64,000 nucleotides of DNA from the NCBI RefSeq assembly GCF_042658925.1, contig NZ_JBHSRF010000008.1, forward strand, positions 124,001-188,000. The letters run 5' to 3'. This document shows positions 25,084 to 33,040 of this stretch, piece after piece. How positions within the stretch are numbered: position 1 is the stretch's first letter; each line of letters opens with the position of its first letter. Made by a program: the position numbers and the translations under genes. This stretch comes from Sphaerisporangium aureirubrum. Lineage in GTDB: Bacteria > Actinomycetota > Actinomycetes > Streptosporangiales > Streptosporangiaceae. Under the pieces are notes generated by a model. It made no database searches, had not been told where the DNA came from, and saw nothing but the letters and a program-made list of their open reading frames with translations.

Positions 25084-26183
25084 CGCACCTGAGCTACTGC
25101 ACCAACGTGCACCCCGCCGAGGACCTGCTCGGCATCGTCGCGCAGCTCGACACCTACGCCGTCCCCGTGCGGGAGCGGCTGGACGCCGGCGTGCTCGGCC
25201 TCGGGCTGTGGCTGGCCGCCCCCGTGGCCGGCCAACTGGCCGCCGACCCGTACCTGCGCAACCGGTTCCGGCGCGAGCTGGACGTGCGCGGCCTGGAGGT
25301 GGTGACGCTCAACGGGTTCCCGTACAGCGCGTTCCAGGCACCCGTGGTCAAACACGCCGTCTACCACCCCGACTGGACCACCCGGCAGCGGCTGGCGTAC
25401 ACGCTCGACCTGGCCCGCGTGCTCGCCGACCTCATGCCCGACGACGCGGCCCGCGGATCGATCTCCACGTTGCCGCTCGCCTGGCGCGTGCCGTGGGACA
25501 CCACCCGCGCCGCCGCCGCCGCGCGGCACCTGGACGAGCTGGCGCGCGGGCTGGAGGGCATCGCCTCCGCCACGGGCCGCACGATCCGCGTCGGCTTCGA
25601 GCCCGAGCCCGGCTGCGTCATCGAGAACACCACCCAGGCCGCGGAGCTGCTGTCCGGCGTCGACACCCGGTGGCTCGGCATCTGCCTCGACCTCGCCCAC
25701 CTGGCCTGCGCGTGGGAGGATCCGTCCGCCGCGCTGGGCAGGCTCCAGGACGCCGGGCTGCCGGTCGTCAAGGTGCAGCTGTCCGCCGCCCTGGAGGCCG
25801 CCGACCCGGTCGCCGCCGCCGGCGTGCTCGCGCCGTACGCCGAGCCGCGCTTCCTGCACCAGACCCGGTCGGCGTGGGACGTGGCCGCGGACGACCTCGA
25901 CGAGGCCCTGGCGCGCAGGCTGCCCGGCCCCTGGCGCATCCACTACCACGTCCCGCTGCACGCCGAGCCGGTCGCGCCGCTCACCTCGACCGCGCCGGTC
26001 CTGCGGGCCGCCGTACGCGAGCTGCTCGCGACGTCGGACTGCGACCACTTCGACGTGGAGACGTACACCTGGGGCGTGCTCCCGCCGGAGCAGCGCCCCC
26101 GCGACGAGGCCGGCCTGGCCGCCGGCATCGCCGCCGAGCTGTCCTTCGCCCGTTCCCTGCTCGCCGCGGAGGTACCCCTGTGA
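25080..26183 (+). CDS. eboE: EboE-like TIM-barrel protein
   Basis: 367 residues starting at a TTG that overlaps the upstream stop (TTGA). The N-terminus THLSYCTNVHPAEDL is characteristic of EboE metabolite-traffic proteins. Metal-site strands of the xylose-isomerase-like barrel follow: GFEPEPGCVIENT, GICLDLAHLACAWEDP and VKVQLSAALEA, then IHYHVPLHAEP. It is a second, longer barrel protein in the same operon, distinct from the isomerase-like gene at 22758. EboE is needed for export or maturation of the cluster metabolite in other organisms, but its reaction is not established. The ribosome site is weak, in keeping with coupling. Confidence 0.83.
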   Translation: MTHLSYCTNVHPAEDLLGIVAQLDTYAVPVRERLDAGVLGLGLWLAAPVAGQLAADPYLRNRFRRELDVRGLEVVTLNGFPYSAFQAPVVKHAVYHPDWTTRQRLAYTLDLARVLADLMPDDAARGSISTLPLAWRVPWDTTRAAAAARHLDELARGLEGIASATGRTIRVGFEPEPGCVIENTTQAAELLSGVDTRWLGICLDLAHLACAWEDPSAALGRLQDAGLPVVKVQLSAALEAADPVAAAGVLAPYAEPRFLHQTRSAWDVAADDLDEALARRLPGPWRIHYHVPLHAEPVAPLTSTAPVLRAAVRELLATSDCDHFDVETYTWGVLPPEQRPRDEAGLAAGIAAELSFARSLLAAEVPL

Positions 26184-27559
26184 CACCCCTCGTGGTCATC
26201 GACGTCGTGGGCCTGACCCCGCGCCTGCTCGCCCACATGCCCAGCCTGCGGGCGGTGGCCGGACGCGGCTTCCAGGCCCCCCTCGGCACCGTGCTGCCCG
26301 CGGTCACCTGCTCGGTGCAGTCGACGTTCCTCACCGGGGAGACCCCGGCCGGGCACGGCGTCGTCGGCAACGGCTGGTACTTCAGGGAACTGGGCGAGGT
26401 CCTGCTGTGGCGCCAGCACAACGCGCTGGTGGGCGGCGAGAAACTGTGGGACGCCGCCCGCCGCCGCCACCCCGGGTACACCGTGGCCAACATCTGCTGG
26501 TGGTACGCCATGGGCGCGGACGTCGACTGGACCGTCACGCCGAGGCCCATCTACTACGCCGACGGCCGCAAGGAGCCGGACTGCTACACCTACCCGCCCG
26601 GCCTGCACGACGAGCTGACCGGCGCGCTCGGCCCCTTCCCGCTGTTCACGTACTGGGGCCCCACGGCCGCCATGCCGTCCTCCCGGTGGATCTGCCAGGC
26701 CGCGACGCACGTGATGAAGACTCACAATCCGGACCTGACGCTGGTCTACGTCCCCCACCTCGACTACGACCTCCAGCGCTTCGGCTCCTCCGGCCCGGAG
26801 GCCGCCGCCGCGGCGTCCGCCCTGGACGAGGTCCTGGCCCCGCTCCTCGACGCCGCCGCCGCCCGCGGCGCCACGGTGGTGGCCCTGTCGGAGTACGGCA
26901 TCACCGACGTCAGCCGCCCGGTGGACATCAACCGCGCCCTGCGCGCGGAAGGCCTGCTCCAGGTGTACCGCCAGGACGGCATGGAGTACCTGGACCCCTG
27001 GACGTCCCGCGCCTTCGCCGTCGCCGACCACCAGGTGGCCCACGTGTACGTGCGCGACCCCGGCGACGTCCCCGCGGTGGCCAAACTGTGCGCCGCCCAC
27101 CCCGGCGTGGCCGAGGTGCTGGACGAGGCGGGCAAGGCGGCGCACGGCCTGGACCACCCCCGCTCCGGCGAGCTGGTCCTGGTCGCCGACCCCGACGCGT
27201 GGTTCACCTATTACTACTGGCTGGACGACGCCGCGGCCCCGGACTTCGCCCGCACCGTGGACATCCACAAGAAGCCCGGCTACGACCCCGCCGAGCTCTT
27301 CTTCGACCCCGCCGCCCCCCTGGCGGCCAAACGCCGGGCCGCCACGGCCCTGGCCCGCAAGAAGCTCGGCATGCGCTACCTGATGAACGCGATCGGCCTG
27401 GACGCCGGCGCGAGGGCGATCCGCGGCTCCCACGGCCGCCTCCCCGCCGACCCGGCCGACGCCCCCGTCCTGCTGTGCTCGGACCCGTCCGCCGCCCGCG
27501 ACGGTCTCGCCGCCACCGACGTGAAAGACTTCCTCCTCTCCCTCACCGGGCCGGCGTAG
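26180..27559 (+). CDS. Alkaline-phosphatase-superfamily phosphodiesterase (EboF-like)
   Basis: 459 residues of the nucleotide pyrophosphatase / phosphodiesterase type. The N-terminal LVVIDVVGLTPRLL gives the first metal Asp. PAVTCSVQSTFLTGETP carries the likely Thr nucleophile. VYVPHLDYDLQRFG, ALSEYGI and GSHG provide further metal ligands; the usual SDHG-type motif is here SEYG, a variant. There is no signal peptide, so it should act in the cytoplasm. It closes the operon, with GGAGG before a GTG that overlaps the EboE-like stop. A strong terminator follows 22 bases downstream. It probably removes a phosphate or nucleotide from the pathway intermediate. Confidence 0.83.
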   Translation: MTPLVVIDVVGLTPRLLAHMPSLRAVAGRGFQAPLGTVLPAVTCSVQSTFLTGETPAGHGVVGNGWYFRELGEVLLWRQHNALVGGEKLWDAARRRHPGYTVANICWWYAMGADVDWTVTPRPIYYADGRKEPDCYTYPPGLHDELTGALGPFPLFTYWGPTAAMPSSRWICQAATHVMKTHNPDLTLVYVPHLDYDLQRFGSSGPEAAAAASALDEVLAPLLDAAAARGATVVALSEYGITDVSRPVDINRALRAEGLLQVYRQDGMEYLDPWTSRAFAVADHQVAHVYVRDPGDVPAVAKLCAAHPGVAEVLDEAGKAAHGLDHPRSGELVLVADPDAWFTYYYWLDDAAAPDFARTVDIHKKPGYDPAELFFDPAAPLAAKRRAATALARKKLGMRYLMNAIGLDAGARAIRGSHGRLPADPADAPVLLCSDPSAARDGLAATDVKDFLLSLTGPA

Positions 27560-27581
27560 ATCCTTCCCGTGGAAGACGTCC

Positions 27582-27610
27582 AAGGGCCTGATCGGTGATC
27601 AGGCCCTTTT
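27582..27610 (+). terminator. Intrinsic terminator of the Ebo-type operon
   Basis: AAGGGCCTGATC and its exact complement form a 12-bp stem with a 3-base loop, followed by a short T run. It lies 22 bases past the last stop of the operon and is the most classical terminator in the window. Confidence 0.9.
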
Positions 27611-27617
27611 GCGTGCG

Positions 27618-27631
27618 TCGAAATATTTCGA
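27618..27631. promoter_or_regulatory. Candidate operator TCGAAATATTTCGA upstream of the xylanase gene
   Basis: This perfect 14-bp palindrome lies just after the operon terminator and about 255 bases before the xylanase start. It has the general CGAAA-spacer-TTTCG form that I recall being described near actinomycete xylanase genes. Binding by a xylan-responsive repressor is inference. Confidence 0.45.
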
Positions 27632-27764
27632 GCCCGTCGGATCCCACCTCACCGACCTGGCCGGTGCCTCCTGACGCTCGCTGTGCATATCTATTGCCAG
27701 GTAAAGGCGCCGAGTGGATCTAACAGTCACCAGACCCGAGATTTGAGAAACTTTACACCGGAGG

Positions 27765-27793
27765 TTGACAGCCAGCAAAGAGGTCAATACTTT
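27765..27793 (+). promoter_or_regulatory. Candidate vegetative promoter of the xylanase gene
   Basis: TTGACA and TACTTT are separated by exactly 17 bases, an unusually good housekeeping promoter for this GC content. GAAACTTT lies just upstream, and the -10 region merges into ACTTTCG, with a related AGTTTCG 20 bases further on. These half-sites could be bound by a repressor over the promoter. The ATG is 93 bases downstream of the -10. Confidence 0.6.
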
Positions 27794-27885
27794 CGACACC
27801 ACTCCGATAGTTTCGCCATCCCCCGGGCCCGGGTCGCATGTCGCTCCACCAGCCTCGCCAGCGATCACGAGGAGGAAGCACGCAC

Positions 27886-28572
27886 ATGAACCACGTCCCC
27901 GCCCGCCCGAAGAGCCGCACAACCGGCCGCGCCGGGCTGCTCATCGGCCGTACCGCCGCCGTGGCACTGGCCGCGGTCCTCATGATGGTGCCCGGTGTCG
28001 CCAACGCGGCCGTGACCACCAACCAGACCGGCAACCACGGCGGATACTTCTACTCCTTCTGGACAGACTCCCAGGGCACGGTCTCCATGGAGCTGCTGAA
28101 CAGCGGGCAGTACAGCACGTCGTGGCGCAACACCGGCAACTTCGTCGCCGGCAAGGGCTGGAACCCCGGCTCCCGCAGGACCGTGACCTACTCGGGCAGC
28201 TTCAACCCCTCCGGCAACTCCTACCTGACCCTCTACGGCTGGACGCGAGGCCCGCTGGTCGAGTACTACATCGTCGACAACTGGGGCACCTACCGGCCCA
28301 CGGGGTCGTACAAGGGCACGGTCACCAGCGACGGCGGCACGTACGACATCTACATGACCACGCGCTACAACGCCCCCTCCATCGAGGGCACCAGGACCTT
28401 CAACCAGTACTGGAGCGTCCGCCAGCAGAAGAAGACCGGCGGCACCATCACCGCCGGCAACCACTTCGACGCCTGGGCCCGCGCCGGGATGAACCTCGGC
28501 AGGCACGACTACCAGATCATGGCCACCGAGGGCTACCAGAGCAGCGGCAACTCCAACATCACCGTCCGCTGA
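27886..28572 (+). CDS. Secreted GH11 endo-1,4-beta-xylanase
   Basis: 228 residues. A long signal peptide with a basic head (residues 1-41, ending ANA) precedes a single GH11 jelly-roll domain. The nucleophile is Glu126 in VEYYIVDNWG, and the acid/base is Glu215 in MATEGYQSSG. Other GH11 marks are GKGWNPGS and YLTLYGWTR. It hydrolyses internal beta-1,4 bonds of xylan outside the cell. Unlike many actinobacterial GH11 enzymes it has no carbohydrate-binding module after the catalytic domain. GAGGAGG sits before the ATG. The gene has its own promoter and ends at a bidirectional hairpin. Confidence 0.96.
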   Translation: MNHVPARPKSRTTGRAGLLIGRTAAVALAAVLMMVPGVANAAVTTNQTGNHGGYFYSFWTDSQGTVSMELLNSGQYSTSWRNTGNFVAGKGWNPGSRRTVTYSGSFNPSGNSYLTLYGWTRGPLVEYYIVDNWGTYRPTGSYKGTVTSDGGTYDIYMTTRYNAPSIEGTRTFNQYWSVRQQKKTGGTITAGNHFDAWARAGMNLGRHDYQIMATEGYQSSGNSNITVR

Positions 28573-28586
28573 CCGCCTGAGCCTCC

Positions 28587-28616
28587 GAGGGTGATCGAGG
28601 TCTCTCGATCACCCTC
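28587..28616. terminator. Bidirectional terminator after the xylanase gene
   Basis: GAGGGTGATCGAG and its exact complement form a 13-bp stem with a 4-base loop between the xylanase stop and the stop of the opposing cysteine-tail gene. Confidence 0.8.
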
Positions 28617-28630
28617 CTGGCCGTCCGGCC

Positions 28631-29203
28631 TCACCCCAAGGTGCAGAACTTCAGGCACGCCGCGCAGGCGGGGATCTCGTCGGCGGGTACGGGATCGACG
28701 ATGAGGACCGCGCACAGAGAGCAGGCGAAGTAGCACCGCCACTGCGTCGCGCCGATCCCCGGGACCAGTTCCGTCGTGAGGCCGCCCTCTCCCAGGAACC
28801 CGTCATCGGCGGCGAAAGCGGCCCGCATGGCGGGCAGCAGGCCGGACTCGTCGTCCCGCAGGCGCGACCTGTAGATCAGCACGGGGAGCGGGTCCTCGCC
28901 CGCCCGGAGAAGCCGGGCCTCCTCCTCGGAGGCCAGCAGGTCGGCCGGCTCGATCCCGAGCGTCTCGGCCATCCGGGCCGCGAGCGGGGAGTCGTCGGCG
29001 GCCACCGAGTTCAGGAACCCGGCGGGCACGGCGGCGCGCAGCACGATCGCCCACAGCTGGGTGCTGACGTCCCCGCTGTCGGCGGCCCACGACAACGTTC
29101 GCTTGACGTCGTCCGGATACTCCGACGCGGCGATGCTCTCCGCCGAGAGCGCGTCCCCGTACTTGGCCAGAACCTTATAGACGTCGACCTTTGGTTTGTT
29201 CAT
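28631..29203 (-). CDS. Protein of unknown function with symmetric six-cysteine C-terminal tail
   Basis: 190 residues from an ATG preceded by GGAAGG. The first 150 residues are a soluble, Ala/Glu/Asp-rich, mostly helical domain (start MNKPKVDVYKVLAKYG) that I do not recognise. The last 36 residues carry six cysteines in a mirror-symmetric order: C-x3-C-x2-C, 15 residues, then C-x2-C-x3-C, ending CTLG. The intervening stretch AVLIVDPVP is hydrophobic. Two CxxC pairs suggest zinc or an iron-sulfur cluster, but a modified-peptide precursor is also conceivable. It is divergent from the ECF sigma factor operon and convergent with the xylanase gene. Confidence 0.6.
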   Translation of the reverse strand: MNKPKVDVYKVLAKYGDALSAESIAASEYPDDVKRTLSWAADSGDVSTQLWAIVLRAAVPAGFLNSVAADDSPLAARMAETLGIEPADLLASEEEARLLRAGEDPLPVLIYRSRLRDDESGLLPAMRAAFAADDGFLGEGGLTTELVPGIGATQWRCYFACSLCAVLIVDPVPADEIPACAACLKFCTLG

Positions 29204-29281
29204 GACACCTTCCACCACCCTTCGGCCACGAAGATCTAACGCGCGGGTGGGGCGGCGACAGAGTATCCCCCTACTCATCCC

Positions 29282-29297
29282 GCCGGGAGCTCCCGGC
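29282..29297. promoter_or_regulatory. 16-bp palindrome between the cysteine-tail gene and the sigma factor operon
   Basis: GCCGGGAGCTCCCGGC is a perfect palindrome in the divergent spacer, 79 bases from the start of the cysteine-tail gene and about 165 from the sigma gene. It could be an operator for either. GC-rich palindromes arise easily here, so this is a weak call. Confidence 0.3.
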
Positions 29298-29463
29298 AGG
29301 CGTCATTCGACGGACGGTGTCACATGCGGGCCGCCGGCGGTGCTCTATACATGTGGACGTTGCTGGACGTGCTTGGAGCCCATCGGCCGCCGCGCCGCCG
29401 GTCGCCCCGTCCGGGAAGGGACGCGGCGTGCCGGCCGGGCGAGCCGAGCGGAAGGACGGCGTG

Positions 29464-29985
29464 GTGGTGTCGGATCCTCCGGGACGAGAGGCTGTCCGGC
29501 CCGACCTCGAACAGGTCTTCCGCACGGCCTATCCGCGGGTCGCCGCGGTCGCCGCCCGGGTGCTCGGCTCCCGGGACGAGGCCGAGGACGTGGCCCAGGA
29601 GGTGTTCCTGACGTTCGGGCGCTCCTCGGTGCCGGCCGGCGAGGCGACGCGGTGGTTGTCCGTCGCCGCGGCGCACACCGCGCTGAACCACCTGCGCTCC
29701 GGCCGCCGCCGCGCCTCCCGTGAGGAGGCCGCCGACGACGGCGACGCCGTCTGCCCGGATGTCGCCGACGCCGTCGTGACCCGCGACGAGCGCCGCCGCG
29801 TACGGGCGGCGCTGGCGCGGCTGCCCCGCAGACAGGCCGTCGCCCTCGTCCTCCGGCACAGCGGTCTCAGCTACGCCGAGGTCGCCGCCGCACTCGACCT
29901 TTCCCCCGGCAGCGTGGGCACCACCGTGCGACGCGCCGAGTCCGCCCTGCGCAAGGAGTTGAACCGTCATGCGTCATCCGACTGA
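29464..29985 (+). CDS. ECF-type RNA polymerase sigma factor
   Basis: About 173 residues with the two domains of extracytoplasmic-function sigma factors. Region 2 contains RVLGSRDEAEDVAQEVFLTF, and region 4 has LPRRQAVALVLRHSGLSYAEVAAALDLS followed by GTTVRRAESALRKEL. Three consecutive GTG codons start at 29461. The second, at 29464, has the best spacing (seven bases) from GAAGGA. The last 17 bases overlap the next gene, a zinc-finger anti-sigma factor. It probably directs transcription of this operon and of a small regulon under envelope or other stress. The signal is not visible in sequence. Confidence 0.88.
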   Translation: MVSDPPGREAVRPDLEQVFRTAYPRVAAVAARVLGSRDEAEDVAQEVFLTFGRSSVPAGEATRWLSVAAAHTALNHLRSGRRRASREEAADDGDAVCPDVADAVVTRDERRRVRAALARLPRRQAVALVLRHSGLSYAEVAAALDLSPGSVGTTVRRAESALRKELNRHASSD

Positions 29986-31057
29986 CGGCACGCTGCGCCG
30001 GCTCCTTGACGAGCCGGACGGCGTCGCCGAGCCCGACCGCGCGCACATCGCCGGTTGCCCGGCGTGCCTGTCCGGGCTGGCCGCCGCCCAGCGGGACGCG
30101 GCGTTCACCGGCGCGGCGCTGAGCGCCGAGTTCCCCGTGGACGTGGACGCGGGCTGGCGGCGCCTCGCGAACGCGGTCGCCGCCGAGGAACGGCCGCGCG
30201 TGGTCACGGCCGCCCGTCCCGGCCGGTGGCACAGGAGGCTGCGCAACCCGGTGGTCGCCGTGATCGGCGTCGTCGTCATCCTGAGCGGCGCCGGTGTCGC
30301 CGCCGCCGCGGACTGGCTGCGGATCTTCCACGCCGAGCAGATCGCCCCGGTCGCCGTCCCCCGGGCCGACCTGGTGAAACTGCCCGACCTGTCCGCCTTC
30401 GGCGAGATCGAGATGACCGGGAAGGTCGACATACGCCCGGTCGCCGGCGCCGACGCCGCGCGCGAGGCCACGGGCCTCTCCGTCCCGCGGGTGGGCAGGC
30501 TGCCCCGCGGCGTGACGGGCCGGCCCACGTACCGGGTCGCCGGCAAGGTGGGCGCGGTGTTCACCTTCTCGGTCGCGAAGACCACGCGGAGCGTCGAGGC
30601 ATCCGGCGGGACGCTCCCGCCACCGCCCCCCGGCCTGGACGGCAGCCGGTTCCGGCTGAGCGCCGGCCCGGGACTCGTCGCGGTCTGGTCGGCGGGCCGC
30701 CCCGCCCCGGCCATGATCGTGGCCCGCGCGGTCGCCCCCACCGTCGACTCCTCGGGCGTCCCGTTCGAGACGGCCCGCGACTACCTGTTGTCGCTGCCCA
30801 ACCTGCCGGAGAACATCGCGTCACAGCTGCGCGGCTTCACCGGCACCGCGACGACGCTGCCCCTGATCGTGGCGACCGAGAGGATGAAGACCTCCACCGC
30901 CGACGTCGGCGGGGTGCCGGCCTCGGTTCTCGCCTCGCGGGACGGCACGCTGGCGGGCGTCGTCTGGGTGGACGGCGGTGTCATCACCGGTGTGGCCGGC
31001 TCGCTGAGCGCCGACGAGGCGCTGTCGGTGGCCCGGGGCCTGCGGTGGGACCGATGA
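29969..31057 (+). CDS. Membrane-anchored zinc-finger anti-sigma factor
   Basis: 362 residues. The N-terminus has the zinc motif His26-x3-Cys30-x2-Cys33 (HIAGCPAC), the core of ZAS-type anti-sigma domains. One membrane helix lies at about 94-114 (PVVAVIGVVVILSGAGV). The remaining 250 residues should be outside the membrane and have alternating strands and PRVGRLPRGVTG, suggestive of a sensor domain that I cannot name. It overlaps the sigma factor gene by 17 bases, the usual arrangement for a sigma/anti-sigma pair, and its stop overlaps the ABC ATPase start (ATGA). It should hold the sigma factor inactive until a signal is sensed. Confidence 0.82.
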   Translation: MRHPTDGTLRRLLDEPDGVAEPDRAHIAGCPACLSGLAAAQRDAAFTGAALSAEFPVDVDAGWRRLANAVAAEERPRVVTAARPGRWHRRLRNPVVAVIGVVVILSGAGVAAAADWLRIFHAEQIAPVAVPRADLVKLPDLSAFGEIEMTGKVDIRPVAGADAAREATGLSVPRVGRLPRGVTGRPTYRVAGKVGAVFTFSVAKTTRSVEASGGTLPPPPPGLDGSRFRLSAGPGLVAVWSAGRPAPAMIVARAVAPTVDSSGVPFETARDYLLSLPNLPENIASQLRGFTGTATTLPLIVATERMKTSTADVGGVPASVLASRDGTLAGVVWVDGGVITGVAGSLSADEALSVARGLRWDR

Positions 31058-32055
31058 CCCCCGGCCCCGCCGCCAGGGAGGCCGGCCCCGCCTCCGGCAC
31101 CGAGGCCGCGGCGCGGCTGCTCGCCGACCTGCCTCCCGCGCAGGCGGTGTGGTGCTCGGGCCTGCGCAAGCGGTACCGGCGGCAGACCGCGGTCGACGAC
31201 GTCTCCTTCAGCGTCGGCCGCGGCGAGGTGATGGGCCTGCTCGGGCCGAACGGAGCGGGCAAGACCACCATCATCAAGATCCTGCTCGGCCTGGTCCGCC
31301 CCGACGCGGGCGACGTGCTGCTGCTCGGACGGCCCGCACGGGACCCGCGGGCCCGCGCCCGCGTCGGCTACCTGCCGGAGCTCTTCCGGTACCAGCCGTG
31401 GCTCACCGCCACCGAGGTACTGGGCCTGCACGTCCGTCTCGCCGGCGTCACCGTGCCGGACGGGGAACAGCGCGAATGCCTGGCCGCCGTCGGCCTCGCC
31501 GACCGCGCCGGCGACCGGGTGGGCGGCTTCTCCAAGGGCATGCAGCAGCGCCTCGGCCTGGCCGTCGCGCTGGTGGCCCGCCCGGAGCTCGTCGTCCTCG
31601 ACGAGCCGACGAGCGCCCTCGACCCGCTCGGCCGGGCCGACGTCCGCGACCTGCTGCTGGCCCTGAAAGCCCGCCAGGTCGCCGTCCTGATCAACTCGCA
31701 CCTCATCGGCGAGGTGGAGCGGGTGTGCGACCGGGTCGTCATCCTCGACAAGGGCCAGGTCGCCGCGTCCGGCACCCTGGCCGAGCTGCTCGGCCGCCGG
31801 GAGCTGCGGCTGCGCCTCGACGGGGTGAACGCGGACGCGGAGGCACGGCTGGCCGCCGCCGGCCGGCTCACCCGCGACGAAGACTCGTTCACCGTCGCGC
31901 TGCCCGCCGAGCAGGCCAACACCGTCGTGCCGGACCTCGTGGCCGATCTGGTCGGCCTCGGGGTGCGCGTGCACGCCGTCGAGCCCGTGCGGATCAGCCT
32001 TGAGGAACGCCTGCTGAGCATCCTCCGCGCCGACCCCGGAGAGGACCGCCCATGA
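31054..32055 (+). CDS. ABC transporter ATP-binding protein
   Basis: 333 residues with a complete ABC ATPase: Walker A GLLGPNGAGKTT near residue 61, signature GGFSKGMQQRLGLAVAL, Walker B LVVLDEPTSALDP, and a switch His in INSHLIGEVE. A C-terminal extension of about 80 residues is typical of exporters of the NatA/CcmA type. It overlaps the anti-sigma gene by 4 bases and the permease gene by 4, so the whole set is one operon. The cargo is unknown. The ECF control points to export or processing of a stress-related compound. Confidence 0.9.
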   Translation: MTPGPAAREAGPASGTEAAARLLADLPPAQAVWCSGLRKRYRRQTAVDDVSFSVGRGEVMGLLGPNGAGKTTIIKILLGLVRPDAGDVLLLGRPARDPRARARVGYLPELFRYQPWLTATEVLGLHVRLAGVTVPDGEQRECLAAVGLADRAGDRVGGFSKGMQQRLGLAVALVARPELVVLDEPTSALDPLGRADVRDLLLALKARQVAVLINSHLIGEVERVCDRVVILDKGQVAASGTLAELLGRRELRLRLDGVNADAEARLAAAGRLTRDEDSFTVALPAEQANTVVPDLVADLVGLGVRVHAVEPVRISLEERLLSILRADPGEDRP

Positions 32056-32897
32056 ACGGCCGCATCGTGCTCACCTTCGCCGCCCTCACCCTCCAGGAGG
32101 CAGGCCGCCGCCGCGTGCTGCACGCGCTCGCCGTGATGACGGTCGTCCTGCTCGCGCTCAGCGCCTGGGGATTCTCCCGGCTCAACGCGAACTTCGGCAC
32201 CCTCACCACCGGAGAGGCCCGCCTGGCGGCCGCCCAGGTGCAGAACCTGGTGATGTTCGGCCTGAGCCTCATCGCCGCCCTGGGCACGGCGTTCCTCGCC
32301 GGCCCCACCCTGGCCGGCGAGATCGAGTCCGGATCCGCACTGTCGATGCTGGCCCGCCCCATCCGCCGCTCGTCCGTCCTCCTCGGCAAGTGGCTGGGCC
32401 TGGTCGCCTTCGGCGGCGGCTTCATAGCCCTGGTCGGCCTGGCCCAACTACTCATCGTCTGGACCACCGTGGGCTACTGGCCCCCCCAACCGGTAACCGG
32501 CCTGGCCCTACTGTCCGCCCAGACAGCCGTCCTGCTGACCCTGGGCCTGATGCTGTCCACCGTGATCTCCCCCATGGCCTCAGGCATCGTGTCGGTCGGC
32601 CTCTTCGGCGCCGCCTGGATAGCCGGCGTCGTAGGCGGCGTAGGCCTGGCCCTCGACAACGAAGGCGTAGCCCGAGTAGGCACCGTCTCCCGCATGCTCC
32701 TCCCCACCGACGGCCTATGGCGCGGCGCTATGCACGGCTTCCAGGACCCCACCATCCTCACCCAATTCCCCTCCTTCGCCGACTTTCCCTTCCTCAGTCA
32801 AACCCCCCTCACAACCCCCTACCTCGCCTGGACCGCCACCTGGGTCCTCCTCCTGCTCGCCCTCGCCGCAGTGATCTTCCGGCGCCGAGACCTGTGA
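32052..32897 (+). CDS. ABC-2 type transporter permease
   Basis: 281 residues with about six membrane helices, including SLIAALGTAFLAGPTLAGEIESG, which is typical of NosY/ABC-2 permeases, and STVISPMASGIVSVGLFGAAW. The start ATG overlaps the ATPase stop. Together they would form a homodimeric exporter. The 3' part of the gene shows a shift to A-ending codons (cca, gta, gca). This departs from the strongly C/G-ending upstream genes and may reflect recent sequence drift. Confidence 0.85.
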   Translation: MNGRIVLTFAALTLQEAGRRRVLHALAVMTVVLLALSAWGFSRLNANFGTLTTGEARLAAAQVQNLVMFGLSLIAALGTAFLAGPTLAGEIESGSALSMLARPIRRSSVLLGKWLGLVAFGGGFIALVGLAQLLIVWTTVGYWPPQPVTGLALLSAQTAVLLTLGLMLSTVISPMASGIVSVGLFGAAWIAGVVGGVGLALDNEGVARVGTVSRMLLPTDGLWRGAMHGFQDPTILTQFPSFADFPFLSQTPLTTPYLAWTATWVLLLLALAAVIFRRRDL

Positions 32898-33040
32898 GCC
32901 ATGCCTCTGGAGGCGGGAGCTTCCACCGGCCACGAATGGAACCCGGTCGAGCGAAATAACCCCCGGGAAACCCCTCGTGCGATGACGCACTCGTGCCGGA
33001 GCGATTTCGAGCTCGTGACCGGGGTGTATTTCTCCCTGTG

